The notes under the pieces are model-generated. The model made no database searches. It was not told the DNA's origin and saw only the letters and a list, made by a program, of their open reading frames with translations. From assembly GCF_029227915.1 (NCBI RefSeq), contig NC_079884.1:30320001-30384000 (forward strand): 64,000 bases of DNA, given 5' to 3'. This DNA comes from Hydractinia symbiolongicarpus. Taxonomy: Eukaryota > Cnidaria > Hydrozoa > Anthoathecata > Hydractiniidae. Below, in pieces: positions 53,201 through 64,000 of the stretch. Both the position numbers and the translations under genes were made by a program. How positions within the stretch are numbered: position 1 is the first letter of the stretch; each line of letters starts with the position of its first letter.

Positions 53201-56200
53201 TTTTAGTGGTGAAAAAACAATTTAAAAAATCGTTCGGTAAATGAGTTTACTCCCTGGGTACTTTCTTTGTATACTTTTGACTATACGGGCCAAGCCCGGG
53301 ATTTAGGGGAAATCACGGGTTTTCGTTTGCCGGCGATTAAAATTCTTTTATTCAGCGTCCCATCAAAAATGAAAACAATTTTGAAAACTACAAGTATTAT
53401 GCGTTTTAGTGGTGAAAAAATAATTTAAAAAATCGTTCTGGAAATGAGTTTACTCAACGAGTACTTTCTTTGTATACATTCGACTATTCGGGCAAAGCCC
53501 GGGATTTACGGGAAATCGCGGGTTTCCGTTTGCCGGCGATTAAACATCTTTCATTAAGCGTCTCATCAAAAATGAAAACATTTTTGAAACCTACAAGTCT
53601 CATGCGTTTTAGTGGTGAAAAAATAATTTAAAAAATCCTTCGGGAAATGAGTTACTCCCTGGGTACTTTCTTTGTATACTTTTGACTATACGGGCCGAGT
53701 CCGGGATTTACGGGAAATCGCGGGTTTTCGTTTGCGAGCGATTAAACTTCTTTTATTTAGCGTCCCATCAAAAATAAAAACATTTTTGAAAACTACAAGT
53801 CTCATGCGTTTTAGTGGTGAAAAAATAATTTAAAAAATCGTTCGGGAAATGAGTTTACTCCCTGGGTACTTTTTTTGTATACTTTTGACTATACGGGCCG
53901 AGTCCGGGATTTAAGGGAAATCGCGGGTTTTCGATTGCCAGCGATTAAACTTCTTTTATTCAGCGTCCCATCAAAAATGAAAACATTTTTGAAAACTACA
54001 AACCTCATGCGTTTTAGTGGTAAAAAAATAATTTAAAAAATCGTTCTGGAAATGAGTTTACTCACAGGGTACTTTCTTTGTATACATTCGACTATACGGG
54101 CCAAGCCCGGGATTTACGGGAAATCGCGGGTTTTCATTTGCCGGCGATTAAACCTCTTTCATTAAGCGTCTCATCAAAAATGAAAACATTTCTGAAAACT
54201 ACAAGTCTCATGCGTTTTAGTGGTGAAAAAATTATTTAAAAAATCGCTGGGGAAATGAGTTTACCCCCTGGGTACTTTCTTTGTATACTTTTGACTATAC
54301 GCACCGAGTCCGGGATTTACGGGAAATCGCGGATTTTCGTTTGCCAGCGATTAAACTTCTTTTATTCAGCGTCCCATCAAAAATGAAAACATTTTTGAAA
54401 ACTACAAGTCTCATGCGTTTTAGTGGTGAAAAAATAATTTAAAAAATCGTTCGGGAAATCAGTTTACTCCCTGGGTACTTTCTTTGTATACTTTTGACTA
54501 TACGGGCCGAGTCCGGGATTTACGGGAAATCGCGGGTTTTCGTTTGCGAGCGATTAAACTTCTCTTATTTAGCGTCCCATCAAAAATAAAAACATTTTTG
54601 AAAACTACAAGTCTCATGCGTTTTGGTGGTGAAAAAATAATTTAAAAAATCGTTTGGGAAATGAGTTTACTCCCTGGGTACTTTTTTTGTATACTTTTGA
54701 CTATACGGGCCGAGTCCGGGATTTAAGGGAAATCGCGGGTTTTCGATTGCCAGCGATTAAACTTCTTTTATTCAGCGTCCCATCAAAAATGAAAACATTT
54801 TTGAAAACTACAAACCTCATGCGTTTTAGAGGTGAAAAAGTAATTTAAAAAATCCTTCGAGAAATGAGTTTACTCCCTGGGTACTTTTTTTGTATACTTT
54901 TGACTATACGGGCCAAGCCCGGGATTTACGGGAAATCGCGGGTTTTCGTTTGCCGGCGATTAAACCTCTTTCATTAGGCGTCCCATCAAAAATGAAAACA
55001 TTTTTGAAAACTACAAACCTCATGCGTTTTAGTGGTAAAAAAATAATTTAAAAAATCGTTCTGGAAATGAGTTTACTCACAGGGTACTTTCTTTGTATAC
55101 ATTCGACTATACGGGCCAAGCCCGGGATTTACGGGAAATCGCGGGTTTTCGTTTACGAGCGATTAAACTTCTTTTATTTAGCGTCCCATCAAAAATAAAA
55201 ACAGTTTTGAAAACTACAAGTCTCATGCGTTTTAGTGGTGAAAAGATAATTTAAAAAATCGTTCTGGAAATGAGTTTACTCACAGGGTACTTTCTTTGTA
55301 TACATTCGACTATACGGGCCGAGTCCGGGATTTAAGGGAAATCGCGGGTTTTCGATTGCCAGCGATTAAACTTCTTTTATTCAGCGTCCCATCAAAAATG
55401 AAAACATTTTTGAAAACTACAAACCTCATGCGTTTTAGTGGTGAAAAAATAATTTAAAAAATCGTTCGAGAAATGAGTTTACTCCCTGGGTACTTTTTTG
55501 GTATACTTTTGACTATACGGGCCAAGCCCGGGATTTACGGGAAATCGCGGGTTTTCGTTTGCCGGCGATTAAACCTCTTTTATTAGGCGTCTCATCAAAA
55601 ATGAAAACTTTTTTGAAAACTACAAATCTCATGCGTTTTAGTGGTTAAAAAACAATTTAAAAAATCGTTCGGTAAATGAGTTTACTTCCTAAGTACTTTC
55701 TTTGTATACATTCGACTATACGGGCCAAGCCCGGGATTTACGGGAAATCGCGGGTTTTCGTTTGCCGGGGATTTAACCACTTTCATTAAGCGTCTCATCA
55801 AAATGAAAACATTTCTGAAAACTACAAGTCTCATGCGTTTTAGTGGTGAAAAAATTATTTAAAAAATCGTTCGGGAAATGAGTTTACTCCCTGGTTACTT
55901 TCTTTGTATACTTTTGACTATGCCGGCCGAGTCCGGGATTTACGGGAAATCGCGGGTTTTCGTTTGCCGGCGATTAAACTTCTTTTATTTAGCGTCTCAT
56001 CAAAAATGAAAACATTTTTGAAAACTACAAGTCTCATGCGTTTTAGTGGTGAAAAGATAATTTAAAAAATTGTCCTGGAAATGAGTTTACTGACAGGGTA
56101 CTTTCTTTGTATACATTCGACTATACGGGAAAAGCCCGGGATTTACGGGAAATCGCGTGTTTTCGTTTGCCGGCGATTAAACCTCTTTCATTATGCGTCT

Positions 56201-56804
56201 CATTAAAAGTGAAAACATTTTTGAAAACTACAAGTCTCATGCGTTTTAGTGGTGAAAAAATAATTTAAAAAATCGTTCAGGAAATGTGTTTACTCCCTGG
56301 GTACCTTCTTTGTATACTTTTGACTATACGGGCCAAGCCCGGGATTTACGGGAAATCGCGGGTTTTCGTTTGCCGGCGATTAAAATTCTTTTATTCAGCG
56401 TCCCATCAAAAATGAAAACAATTTTGAAAACTACAAGTATTATGCGTTTTAGTGGTGAAAAAATAATTTAAAAAACCGTTCTGGAAATGAGTTTACTCAA
56501 CGAGTACTTTCTTTGTATACATTCGACTATTCGGGCAAAGCCCGGGATTTACGGGAAATCGCGGGTTTCCGTTTGCCGGCGATTAAACATCTTTCATTAA
56601 GCGTCTCATCAAAAATGAAAACATTTTTGAAACCTACAAGTCTCATGCGTTTTAGTGGTGAAAAAATAATTTAAAAAATCCTTCAAGAAATGAGTTACTC
56701 CCTGGGTACTTTCTTTGTATACATTCGACTATACGGGCCCAGCCCGGGATTTACGGGAAATCGCGGGTTTTCGTTTGCCGGCGATTAAACCACTTTCATT
56801 AGCG
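50289..56804 (+). repeat. ACGAGTAC-marked HORs of variable length
   Basis: About 32 monomers. The marker monomer occurs at 50821, 51632, 53457 and 56500, i.e. spacings of 4, 9 and 15 monomers, always followed by a monomer with GAAACCTACAAG and AATCCTTC. Between them lie the same modules seen at 42-50 kb in different numbers. Near 55220-55330 a B-type 5' part joins an A-type AAGGG 3' part. No gene is visible. Confidence 0.82.
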
Positions 56805-58222
56805 TCTCATCAAATATGAAAATATTTTTGAAAACTACAAGTCTCATGCGTTTTAGTGGTGAAAAAATAATTTAAAAAATCGTTCGGAAAATGAGTTTAC
56901 TCCCTGGGTACTTTCCTTGTATACTTTTGACTGTACGCACCGAGTCCGGGATTTACGGGAAATCGCAGGTTTTTGTTTGCCAGCGATTAAACTTCTTTTA
57001 TTCAGCGTCCCGTCAAAAATTAAAACAATTTTAAAAACTACAAGTCTTATGCGTTTTAGTGGTGAAAAAATAATTTAAAAAATCTTTCGGGAAATCAGTT
57101 TACTCCATGGGTACTTTCTTTGTATACATTTGACTATACGGGCCCAGCCCGGGATTTACGGGAAATCGCGGGTTTTCGTTTGCCGGCGATAAAACCACTT
57201 TCATTAGCGTCTCATCAAATATGAAAATATTTTTGAAAACTACAAGTCTCATGCGCTTTAGTGGTGAAAAAATAATTTAAAAAATCGTTCTGGAAATGAG
57301 TTTACTCACAGGCTACTTTCTTTGTATACATTCGACTATACGGGACAAGCCCGGGATTTACGGGAAATCGCGAGTTTTCGTTTGCCGGCGATTAAACCTC
57401 TTTCATTATGCGTCTCATTAAAAGTGAAAACATTTTTGAAAACTACAAGTCTCATGCGTTTTAGTGGTGAAAAAATAATTTAAAAAATCGTTCGGGAAAT
57501 CAGTTTACTCCCTGGGTACTTTCTTTGTATACATTTGACTATACGGGCCGAGTCCGGGATTTACGGGAAATCGCGGGTTTTCGTTTGCGAGCGATTAAAC
57601 TTCTTTTATTTAGCGTCCCATCAAAAATAAAAACATTTTTGAAAACAACAAGTCTCATGCGTTTTAGTGGTAAAAAAATAATTTAAAAAATCGTTCTGGA
57701 ATTGAGTTTACTCACAGGGTACTTTCTTTGTATACATTCGACTATACGGGCCAAGCCCGGGATTTACGGGAAATTGCGTGTTTTCGTTTGCCGGCGATTA
57801 AACCTCTTTCATTAAGCGTCTCATCAAAAATGAAAACATTTTTGAAAACTACAAGTCTCATGCGTTTTAGTGGTGAAAAAATAATTTATAAAATCTTTCG
57901 GGAAATGAGTTTACTCCCTGGGTACTTTCTTTGTATACTTTTGACTATACGCACCGAGACCGGGATTTACGGGAAATCGCGGGTTTTCGTTTGCCAGCGA
58001 TTAAACTTCTTTTATTCAGCGTCCCATCAAAAATGAAAACATTTTTAAAAACTACAAGTCTCATGCGTTTTAGTGGTGAAAAAATAATTTAAAAAATCGT
58101 TCGGGAAATCAGTTTACTCCCTGGGTACTTTCTTTGTATACTTTTGACTATACGGGCCGAGTCCGGGATTTACGGGAAATCGCGGTTTTCGTTTGCGAGC
58201 GATTAAACTTCTTTTATTTAGC

Positions 58223-58831
58223 GTCCCATCAAAAATAAAAACATTTTTAAAAACTACAAGTCTCATGCGTTTTAGTGGTGAAAAAATAATTTAAAAAATC
58301 GTTAGGGAAATGAGTTTACTTCCTGGGTACTTTTTTTGTATACTTTTGACTATACGGGCCGATTCCAGGATTTACGGGAAATCGCGGGTTTTCGTTTGCC
58401 AGCAATTAATTTTCTTTTATTCAGCGTCCCATCAAAAATGAAAACATTTTTGAAAACTACAAGTCTCATGCGTTTTAGTGGTGAAAAAATAATTTAAAAA
58501 ATCGTTCGGGAAATGAGTTTACTCCCTGGGTACTTTCTTTGTATACGTTTGACTATACGGGCCGAGTTCGGGATTTACGGGAAATCCCGGGTTTTCGTTT
58601 GCCGGCGATTAAACTTCTTTTATTCAGCGTCTCATCAAAAATGAAAACAATTTTGAAAACTACAAGTCTCATGCGTTTTAGTGGTAAAAAAATAATTTAA
58701 AAAATCGTTCTGGAAATGAGTTTACTCACAAGGTACTTTCTTTGTATACATTCGACTATACGGGCAAAGCCCGGGATTTACGGAAAATCGCGGGTTTTCG
58801 TTTGCCGGCGATTAAACCTCTTTCATTAAGC
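58223..58831 (+). repeat. Marker trimer cassette, copy 4
   Basis: 609 bp. The second and third monomers match copies 1-3. In the first monomer only the 3' part (CCGATTCC..., CAGCAATTAATTTTC) matches; its 5' part is different (AAAATAAAAACATTTTTAAAAAC, CTTCCTGGG, CTTTTTTTG). The inverted repeat at 58568-58590 is 8 bp perfect because the outer base changed (TTCGGGATTT). Confidence 0.86.
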
Positions 58832-60859
58832 GTCTCATCAAAAATGAAAACATTTTTGAAAACTACAAGTCTCATGCGTTTTAGTGGTGAAAAAATAATT
58901 TAAAAAATCGTTCGGGAAATGAGTTTACTCCATGGGTACTTTCTTTGTATACATTCGACTATACGGGCCAAGCCCGGGATTTACGGGAAATCGCGGGTTT
59001 TCGTTTGCGAGCGATTAAACTTCTTTTATTTAGCGTCCCATCAAAAATAAAAACATTTTTAAAAACTACAAGTCTCATGCGTTTTAGTGGTGAAAAAATA
59101 ATTTAAAAAATCGTTCGGAAAATGAGTTTACTCCCTGGGTACTTTCCTTGTATACTTTTGACTGTACGCACCGAGTCCGGGATTTACGGGAAATCGCAGG
59201 TTTTTGTTTGCCAGCGATTAAACTTCTTTTATTCAGCGTCCCATCAAAAATTAAAACAATTTTAAAAACTACAAGTCTTATGCGTTTTAGTGGTGAAAAA
59301 ATAATTTAAAAAATCTTTCGGGAAATCAGTTTACTCCATGGGTACTTTCTTTGTATACATTTGACTATACGGGCCCAGCCCGGGATTTACGGGAAATCTC
59401 GGGTTTTCGTTTGCCGGCGATAAAACCACTTTCATTAGCGTCTCATCAAATATGAAAATATTTTTGAAAACTACAAGTCTCATGCGCTTTAGTGGTGAAA
59501 AAATAATTTAAAAAATCGTTCTGGAAATGAGTTTACTCACAGGCTACTTTCTTTGTATACATTCGACTATACGGGACAAGCCCGGGATTTACGGGAAATC
59601 GCGAGTTTTCGTTTGCCGGCGATTAAACCTCTTTCATTATGCGTCTCATTAAAAGTGAAAACATTTTTGAAAACTACAAGTTTCATGCGTTTTAGTGGTG
59701 AAAAAATAATTTAAAAAATCGTTCGGGAAATCAGTTTACTCCCTGGGTACTTTCTTTGTATACATTTGACTATACGGGCCGAGTCCGGGATTTACGGGAA
59801 ATCGCGGGTTTTCGTTTGCGAGCGATTAAACTTCTTTTATTTAGCGTCCCATCAAAAATAAAAACATTTTTGAAAACAACAAGTCTCATGCGTTTTAGTG
59901 GTAAAAAAATAATTTAAAAAATCGTTCTGGAATTGAGTTTACTCACAGGGTACTTTCTTTGTATACATTCGACTATACGGGCCAAGCCCGGGATTTACGG
60001 GAAATTGCGTGTTTTCGTTTGCCGGCGATTAAACCTCTTTCATTAAGCGTCTCATCAAAAATGAAAACATTTTTGAAAACTACAAGTCTCATGCGTTTTA
60101 GTGGTGAAAAAATAATTTATAAAATCTTTCGGGAAATGAGTTTACTCCCTGGGTACTTTCTTTGTATACTTTTGACTATACGCACCGAGACTGGGATTTA
60201 CGGGAAATCGCGGGTTTTCGTTTGCCAGCGATTAAACTTCTTTTATTTAGCGTCCCATCAAAAATAAAAACATTTTTGAAAACAACAAGTCTCATGCGTT
60301 TTAGTGGTAAAAAAATAATTTAAAAAATCGTTCTGGAATTGAGTTTACTCACAGGGTACTTTCTTTGTATACATTCGACTATACGGGCCAAGCCCGGGAT
60401 TTACGGGAAATTGCGTGTTTTCGTTTGCCGGCGATTAAACCTCTTTCATTAAGCGTCTCATCAAAAATGAAAACATTTTTGAAAACTACAAGTCTCATGC
60501 GTTTTAGTGGTGAGAAAATAATTTATAAAATCTTTCGGGAAATGAGTTTACTCCCTGGGTACTTTCTTTGTATACTTTTGACTATACGCACCGAGACTGG
60601 GATTTACGGGAAATCGCGGGTTTTCGTTTGCCAGCGATTAAACTTCTTTTATTCAGCGTCCCATCAAAAATGAAAACATTTTTAAAAACTACAAGTCTCA
60701 TGCGTTTTAGTGGTGAAAAAATAATTTAAAAAATCGTTCGGGAAATCAGTTTACTCCCTGGGTACTTTCTTTGTATACTTTTGACTATACGGGCCGAGTC
60801 CGGGATTTACGGGAAATCGCGGTTTTCGTTTGCGAGCGATTAAACTTCTTTTATTTAGC

Positions 60860-61468
60860 GTCCCATCAAAAATAAAAACATTTTTAAAAACTACAAGTCT
60901 CATGCGTTTTAGTGGTGAAAAAATAATTTAAAAAATCGTTCGGGAAATGAGTTTACTTCCTGGGTACTTTTTTTGTATACTTTTGACTATACGGGCCGAT
61001 TCCAGGATTTACGGGAAATCGCAGGTTTTCGTTTGCCAGCAATTAATTTTCTTTTATTCAGCGTCCCATCAAAAATGAAAAGATTTTTGAAAACTACAAG
61101 TCTCATGCGTTTTAGTGGTGAAAAAATAATTTAAAAAATCGTTCGGGAAATGAGTTTACTCCCTGGGTACTTTCTTTGTATACGTTTGACTATACGGGCC
61201 GAGTCCGGGATTTACGGGAAATCCCGGGTTTTCGTTTGCCGGCGATTAAACTTCTTTTATTCAGCGTCTCATCAAAAATGAAAACAATTTTGAAAACTAC
61301 AAGTCTCATGCGTTTTAGTGGTAAAAAAATAATTTAAAAAATCGTTCTGGAAATGAGTTTACTCACAAGGTACTTTCTTTGTATACATTCGACTATACGG
61401 GCCAAGCCCGGGATTTACGGAAAATCGCGGGTTTTCGTTTGCCGGCGATTAAACCTCTTTCATTAAGC
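60860..61468 (+). repeat. Marker trimer cassette, copy 5
   Basis: 609 bp, same mosaic first monomer as copy 4 (ending near 61060). Perfect inverted repeat at 61205-61227. Private differences include AAATCGCAGGTTTTC and GAAAAGATTTTTG. Confidence 0.86.
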
Positions 61469-63091
61469 GTCTCATCAAAAATGAAAACATTTTTGAAAAC
61501 TACAAGTCTCATGCGTTTTAGTGGTGAAAAAATAATTTAAAAAATCGTTCGGGAAATGAGTTTACTCACAGGGTACTTTCTTTGTATACATTCGACTATA
61601 CGGGCCGAGTCCGGGATTTAAGGGAAATCGCGGGTTTTCGATTGACAGCGATTAAACTTCTTTTATTCAGCGTCCCATCAAAAATGAAAACATTTTTGAA
61701 AACTACAAACCTCATGCGTTTTAGTGGTGAAAAAATAATTTAAAAAATCGTTCGGGAAATCAGTTTACTCCCTGGGTACTTTCTTTGTATACATTTGACT
61801 ATACGGGCCGAGTCCGGGATTTACGGGAAATCGCGGGTTTTCGTTTGCGAGCGATTAAACTTCTTTTATTTAGCGTCCCATCAAAAATAAAAACATTTTT
61901 GAAAACAACAAGTCTCATGCGTTTTAGTGGTAAAAAAATAATTTAAAAAATCGTTCTGGAATTGAGTTTACTCACAGGGTACTTTCTTTGTATACATTCG
62001 ACTATACGGGCCAAGCCCGGGATTTACGGGAAATTGCGTGTTTTCGTTTGCCGGCGATTAAACCTCTTTCATTAAGCGTCTCATCAAAAATGAAAACATT
62101 TTTGAAAACTACAAGTCTCATGCGTTTTAGTGGTGAAAAAATAATTTATAAAATCTTTCGGGAAATGAGTTTACTCCCTGGGTACTTTCTTTGTATACTT
62201 TTGACTATACGCACCGAGACTGGGATTTACGGGAAATCGCGGGTTTTCGTTTGCCAGCGATTAAACTTCTTTTATTTAGCGTCCCATCAAAAATAAAAAC
62301 ATTTTTGAAAACAACAAGTCTCATGCGTTTTAGTGGTAAAAAAATAATTTAAAAAATCGTTCTGGAATTGAGTTTACTCACAGGGTACTTTCTTTGTATA
62401 CATTCGACTATACGGGCCAAGCCCGGGATTTACGGGAAATTGCGTGTTTTCGTTTGCCGGCGATTAAACCTCTTTCATTAAGCGTCTCATCAAAAATGAA
62501 AACATTTTTGAAAACTACAAGTCTCATGCGTTTTAGTGGTGAGAAAATAATTTATAAAATCTTTCGGGAAATGAGTTTACTCCCTGGGTACTTTCTTTGT
62601 ATACTTTTGACTATACGCACCGAGACTGGGATTTACGGGAAATCGCGGGTTTTCGTTTGCCAGCGATTAAACTTCTTTTATTCAGCGTCCCATCAAAAAT
62701 GAAAACATTTTTGAAAACTACAAGTCTCATGCGTTTTAGTGGTGAAAAAATAATTTAAAAAATCGTTCGGGAAATGAGTTTACTCACAGGGTACTTTCTT
62801 TGTATACATTCGACTATACGGGCCGAGTCCGGGATTTAAGGGAAATCGCGGGTTTTCGATTGACAGCGATTAAACTTCTTTTATTCAGCGTCCCATCAAA
62901 AATGAAAACATTTTTGAAAACTACAAACCTCATGCGTTTTAGTGGTGAAATATTAATTTAAAAAATCGTTCGGGAAATGCGTTTACTCCCTGGGTACTTT
63001 CTTTGTATACTTTTGACTATACGGGCCGAGTCCGGGATTTACGGGAAATCGCGGTTTTCGTTTGCGAGCGATTAAACTTCTTTTATTTAGC

Positions 63092-63700
63092 GTCCCATCA
63101 AAAATAAAAACATTTTTAAAAACTACAGGTCTCATGCGTTTTAGTGGTGAAAAAATAATTTAAAAAATCGTTCGGGAAATGAGTTTACTTCCTGGGTACT
63201 TTTTTTGTATACTTTTGACTATACGGGCCGATTCCAGGATTTACGGGAAATCGCGAGTTTTCGTTTGCCAGCAATTAATTTTCTTTTATTCAGCGTCCCA
63301 TCAAAAATGAAAACATTTTTGAAAACTACAAGTCTCATGCGTTTTAGTGGTGAAAAAATAATTTAAAAAATCGTTCGGGAAATGAGTTTACTCCCTGGGT
63401 ACTTTCTTTGTATACGTTTGACTATACGGGCCGAGTCCGGGATTTACGGGAAATCCCGGGTTTTCGTTTGCCGGCGATTAAACTTCTTTTATTCAGCGTC
63501 TCATCAAAAATGAAAACAATTTTGAAAACTACAAGTCTCATGCGTTTTAGTGGTAAAAAAATAATTTAAAAAATCGTTCTGGAAATGAGTTTACTCACAA
63601 GGTACTTTCTTTGTATACATTCGACTATACGGGCCAAGCCCGGGATTTACGGAAAATAGCGGGTTTTCGTTTGCCGGCGATTAAACCTCTTTCATTAAGC
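63092..63700 (+). repeat. Marker trimer cassette, copy 6
   Basis: 609 bp, same mosaic first monomer as copies 4 and 5. Perfect inverted repeat at 63437-63459. Private differences include ACAGGTCTCATG and GAAAATAGCGGG. Confidence 0.86.
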
Positions 63701-64000
63701 GTCTCATCAAAAATGAAAACATTTTTGAAAACTACAAGTCTCATGCGTTTTAGTGGTGAAAAAATAATTTAAAAAATCGTTCGGGAAATGAGTTTACTCA
63801 CAGGGTACTTTCTTTGTATACATTCGACTATACGGGCCGAGTCCGGGATTTAAGGGAAATCGCGGGTTTTCGATTGACAGCGATTAAACTTCTTTTATTC
63901 AGCGTCCCATCAAAAATGAAAACATTTTTGAAAACTACAAACCTCATGCGTTTTAGTGGTGAAAAAATAATTTAAAAAATCGTTCGGGAAATCAGTTTAC

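Larger units (their letters stand above)
1..64000 (+). repeat. Satellite DNA array, 203-bp monomer, about 315 copies
   Basis: The boundary word GTCYCAT starts at 1, 204, 407, 610 and 813, and the same register can be followed to 63904, giving about 315 full monomers and a 97-bp partial one. Every line of the window aligns to this monomer; I saw no unique stretch, transposon, inversion or simple-sequence block. The consensus is bipartite: an AT-rich half with runs of A (about monomer positions 8-80) and a GC-rich half (about 130-182) holding most of the 12 CpG sites. Copies differ mainly by substitutions and 1-bp deletions. Arrays of this size and purity are typical of eukaryotic heterochromatin. 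The family is not one I recognise, and centromeric function cannot be judged from sequence alone. Confidence 0.98.
56805..64000 (+). repeat. Nested 2-, 11- and 13-mer HORs at the right end
   Basis: About 56835-58015 matches 59066-60246 at offset 2231 bp (11-mer). A 2-mer (406 bp) duplication carries the ATAATTTATAAAATC variant at about 59.96 and 60.37 kb, and again at about 61.99 and 62.39 kb. The marker cassette recurs at 58223, 60860 and 63092 (2637 and 2232 bp apart). The ATTTATAAAATC change replaces the usual TAA stop and explains the five 102-codon frames in this zone. The array continues past the window edge. Confidence 0.86.

Noticed and set aside
1-64000. CRISPR array
   Set aside because: The period is 203 bp with no alternation of short constant repeats and unique spacers; the whole period is conserved.
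1-64000. Telomere, rDNA or transposon-derived tandem repeat
   Set aside because: No telomeric short repeat, rRNA-like segment, terminal inverted repeats or transposase-like frame was seen in any monomer.

Overview
The window is one uninterrupted tandem satellite DNA array. A monomer of about 203 bp, roughly 38% GC, repeats head to tail and in one orientation from the first base to the last. Counting from the first monomer boundary (position 1) to the last visible one (63904) gives about 315 monomers, averaging just under 203 bp because scattered 1-bp deletions have accumulated. I found no unique sequence, protein-coding gene, tRNA, rRNA, transposon, CRISPR array or inverted segment. Short open reading frames occur only because some monomer variants lose a stop codon.

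Such an array points to a eukaryotic chromosome, in pericentromeric, centromeric, subtelomeric or B-chromosome heterochromatin. I do not recognise the monomer and cannot name the organism. CpG is not depleted (12 in a 203-bp consensus against about 7.5 expected from base composition). This argues weakly against long-term heavy germline CpG methylation.

Monomers fall into two main subfamilies, A and B, separated by linked diagnostic bases, plus several derived variants. They are organised as overlapping higher-order repeats (HORs) of changing length, not one fixed HOR. By region: 1-2.06 kb, mixed A/B with a dimer duplication and a marker trimer cassette; 2.06-10.3 kb, 7-mer, 3-mer and 5-mer duplications; 10.36-13.5 kb, a 9-mer spacing that carries the marker cassette twice; 13.5-15.9 kb, a tandem 6-mer duplication; 15.9-17.8 kb, mixed; 17.8-26.96 kb, a 25-monomer (5.07 kb) block followed directly by a second, shorter copy; 27-36.9 kb, patchwork with 5.3-5.9 kb spaced duplications; 36.9-39.3 kb, a tandem 6-mer duplication; 39.3-56.8 kb, a family of HORs marked by one unusual monomer recurring at 10, 10, 15, 13, 4, 9 and 15 monomer intervals; 56.8-64 kb, nested 2-, 11- and 13-mer duplications in which the marker cassette of the left end reappears three times.

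Nothing here acts as a gene network. The biology is that of concerted evolution: unequal crossover and short-tract conversion leave readable junctions and mosaic monomers. Local structural elements worth noting are a GC-rich inverted repeat in each monomer (perfect in six monomers found), an A-tract region, and a second inverted repeat found only in one derived variant.
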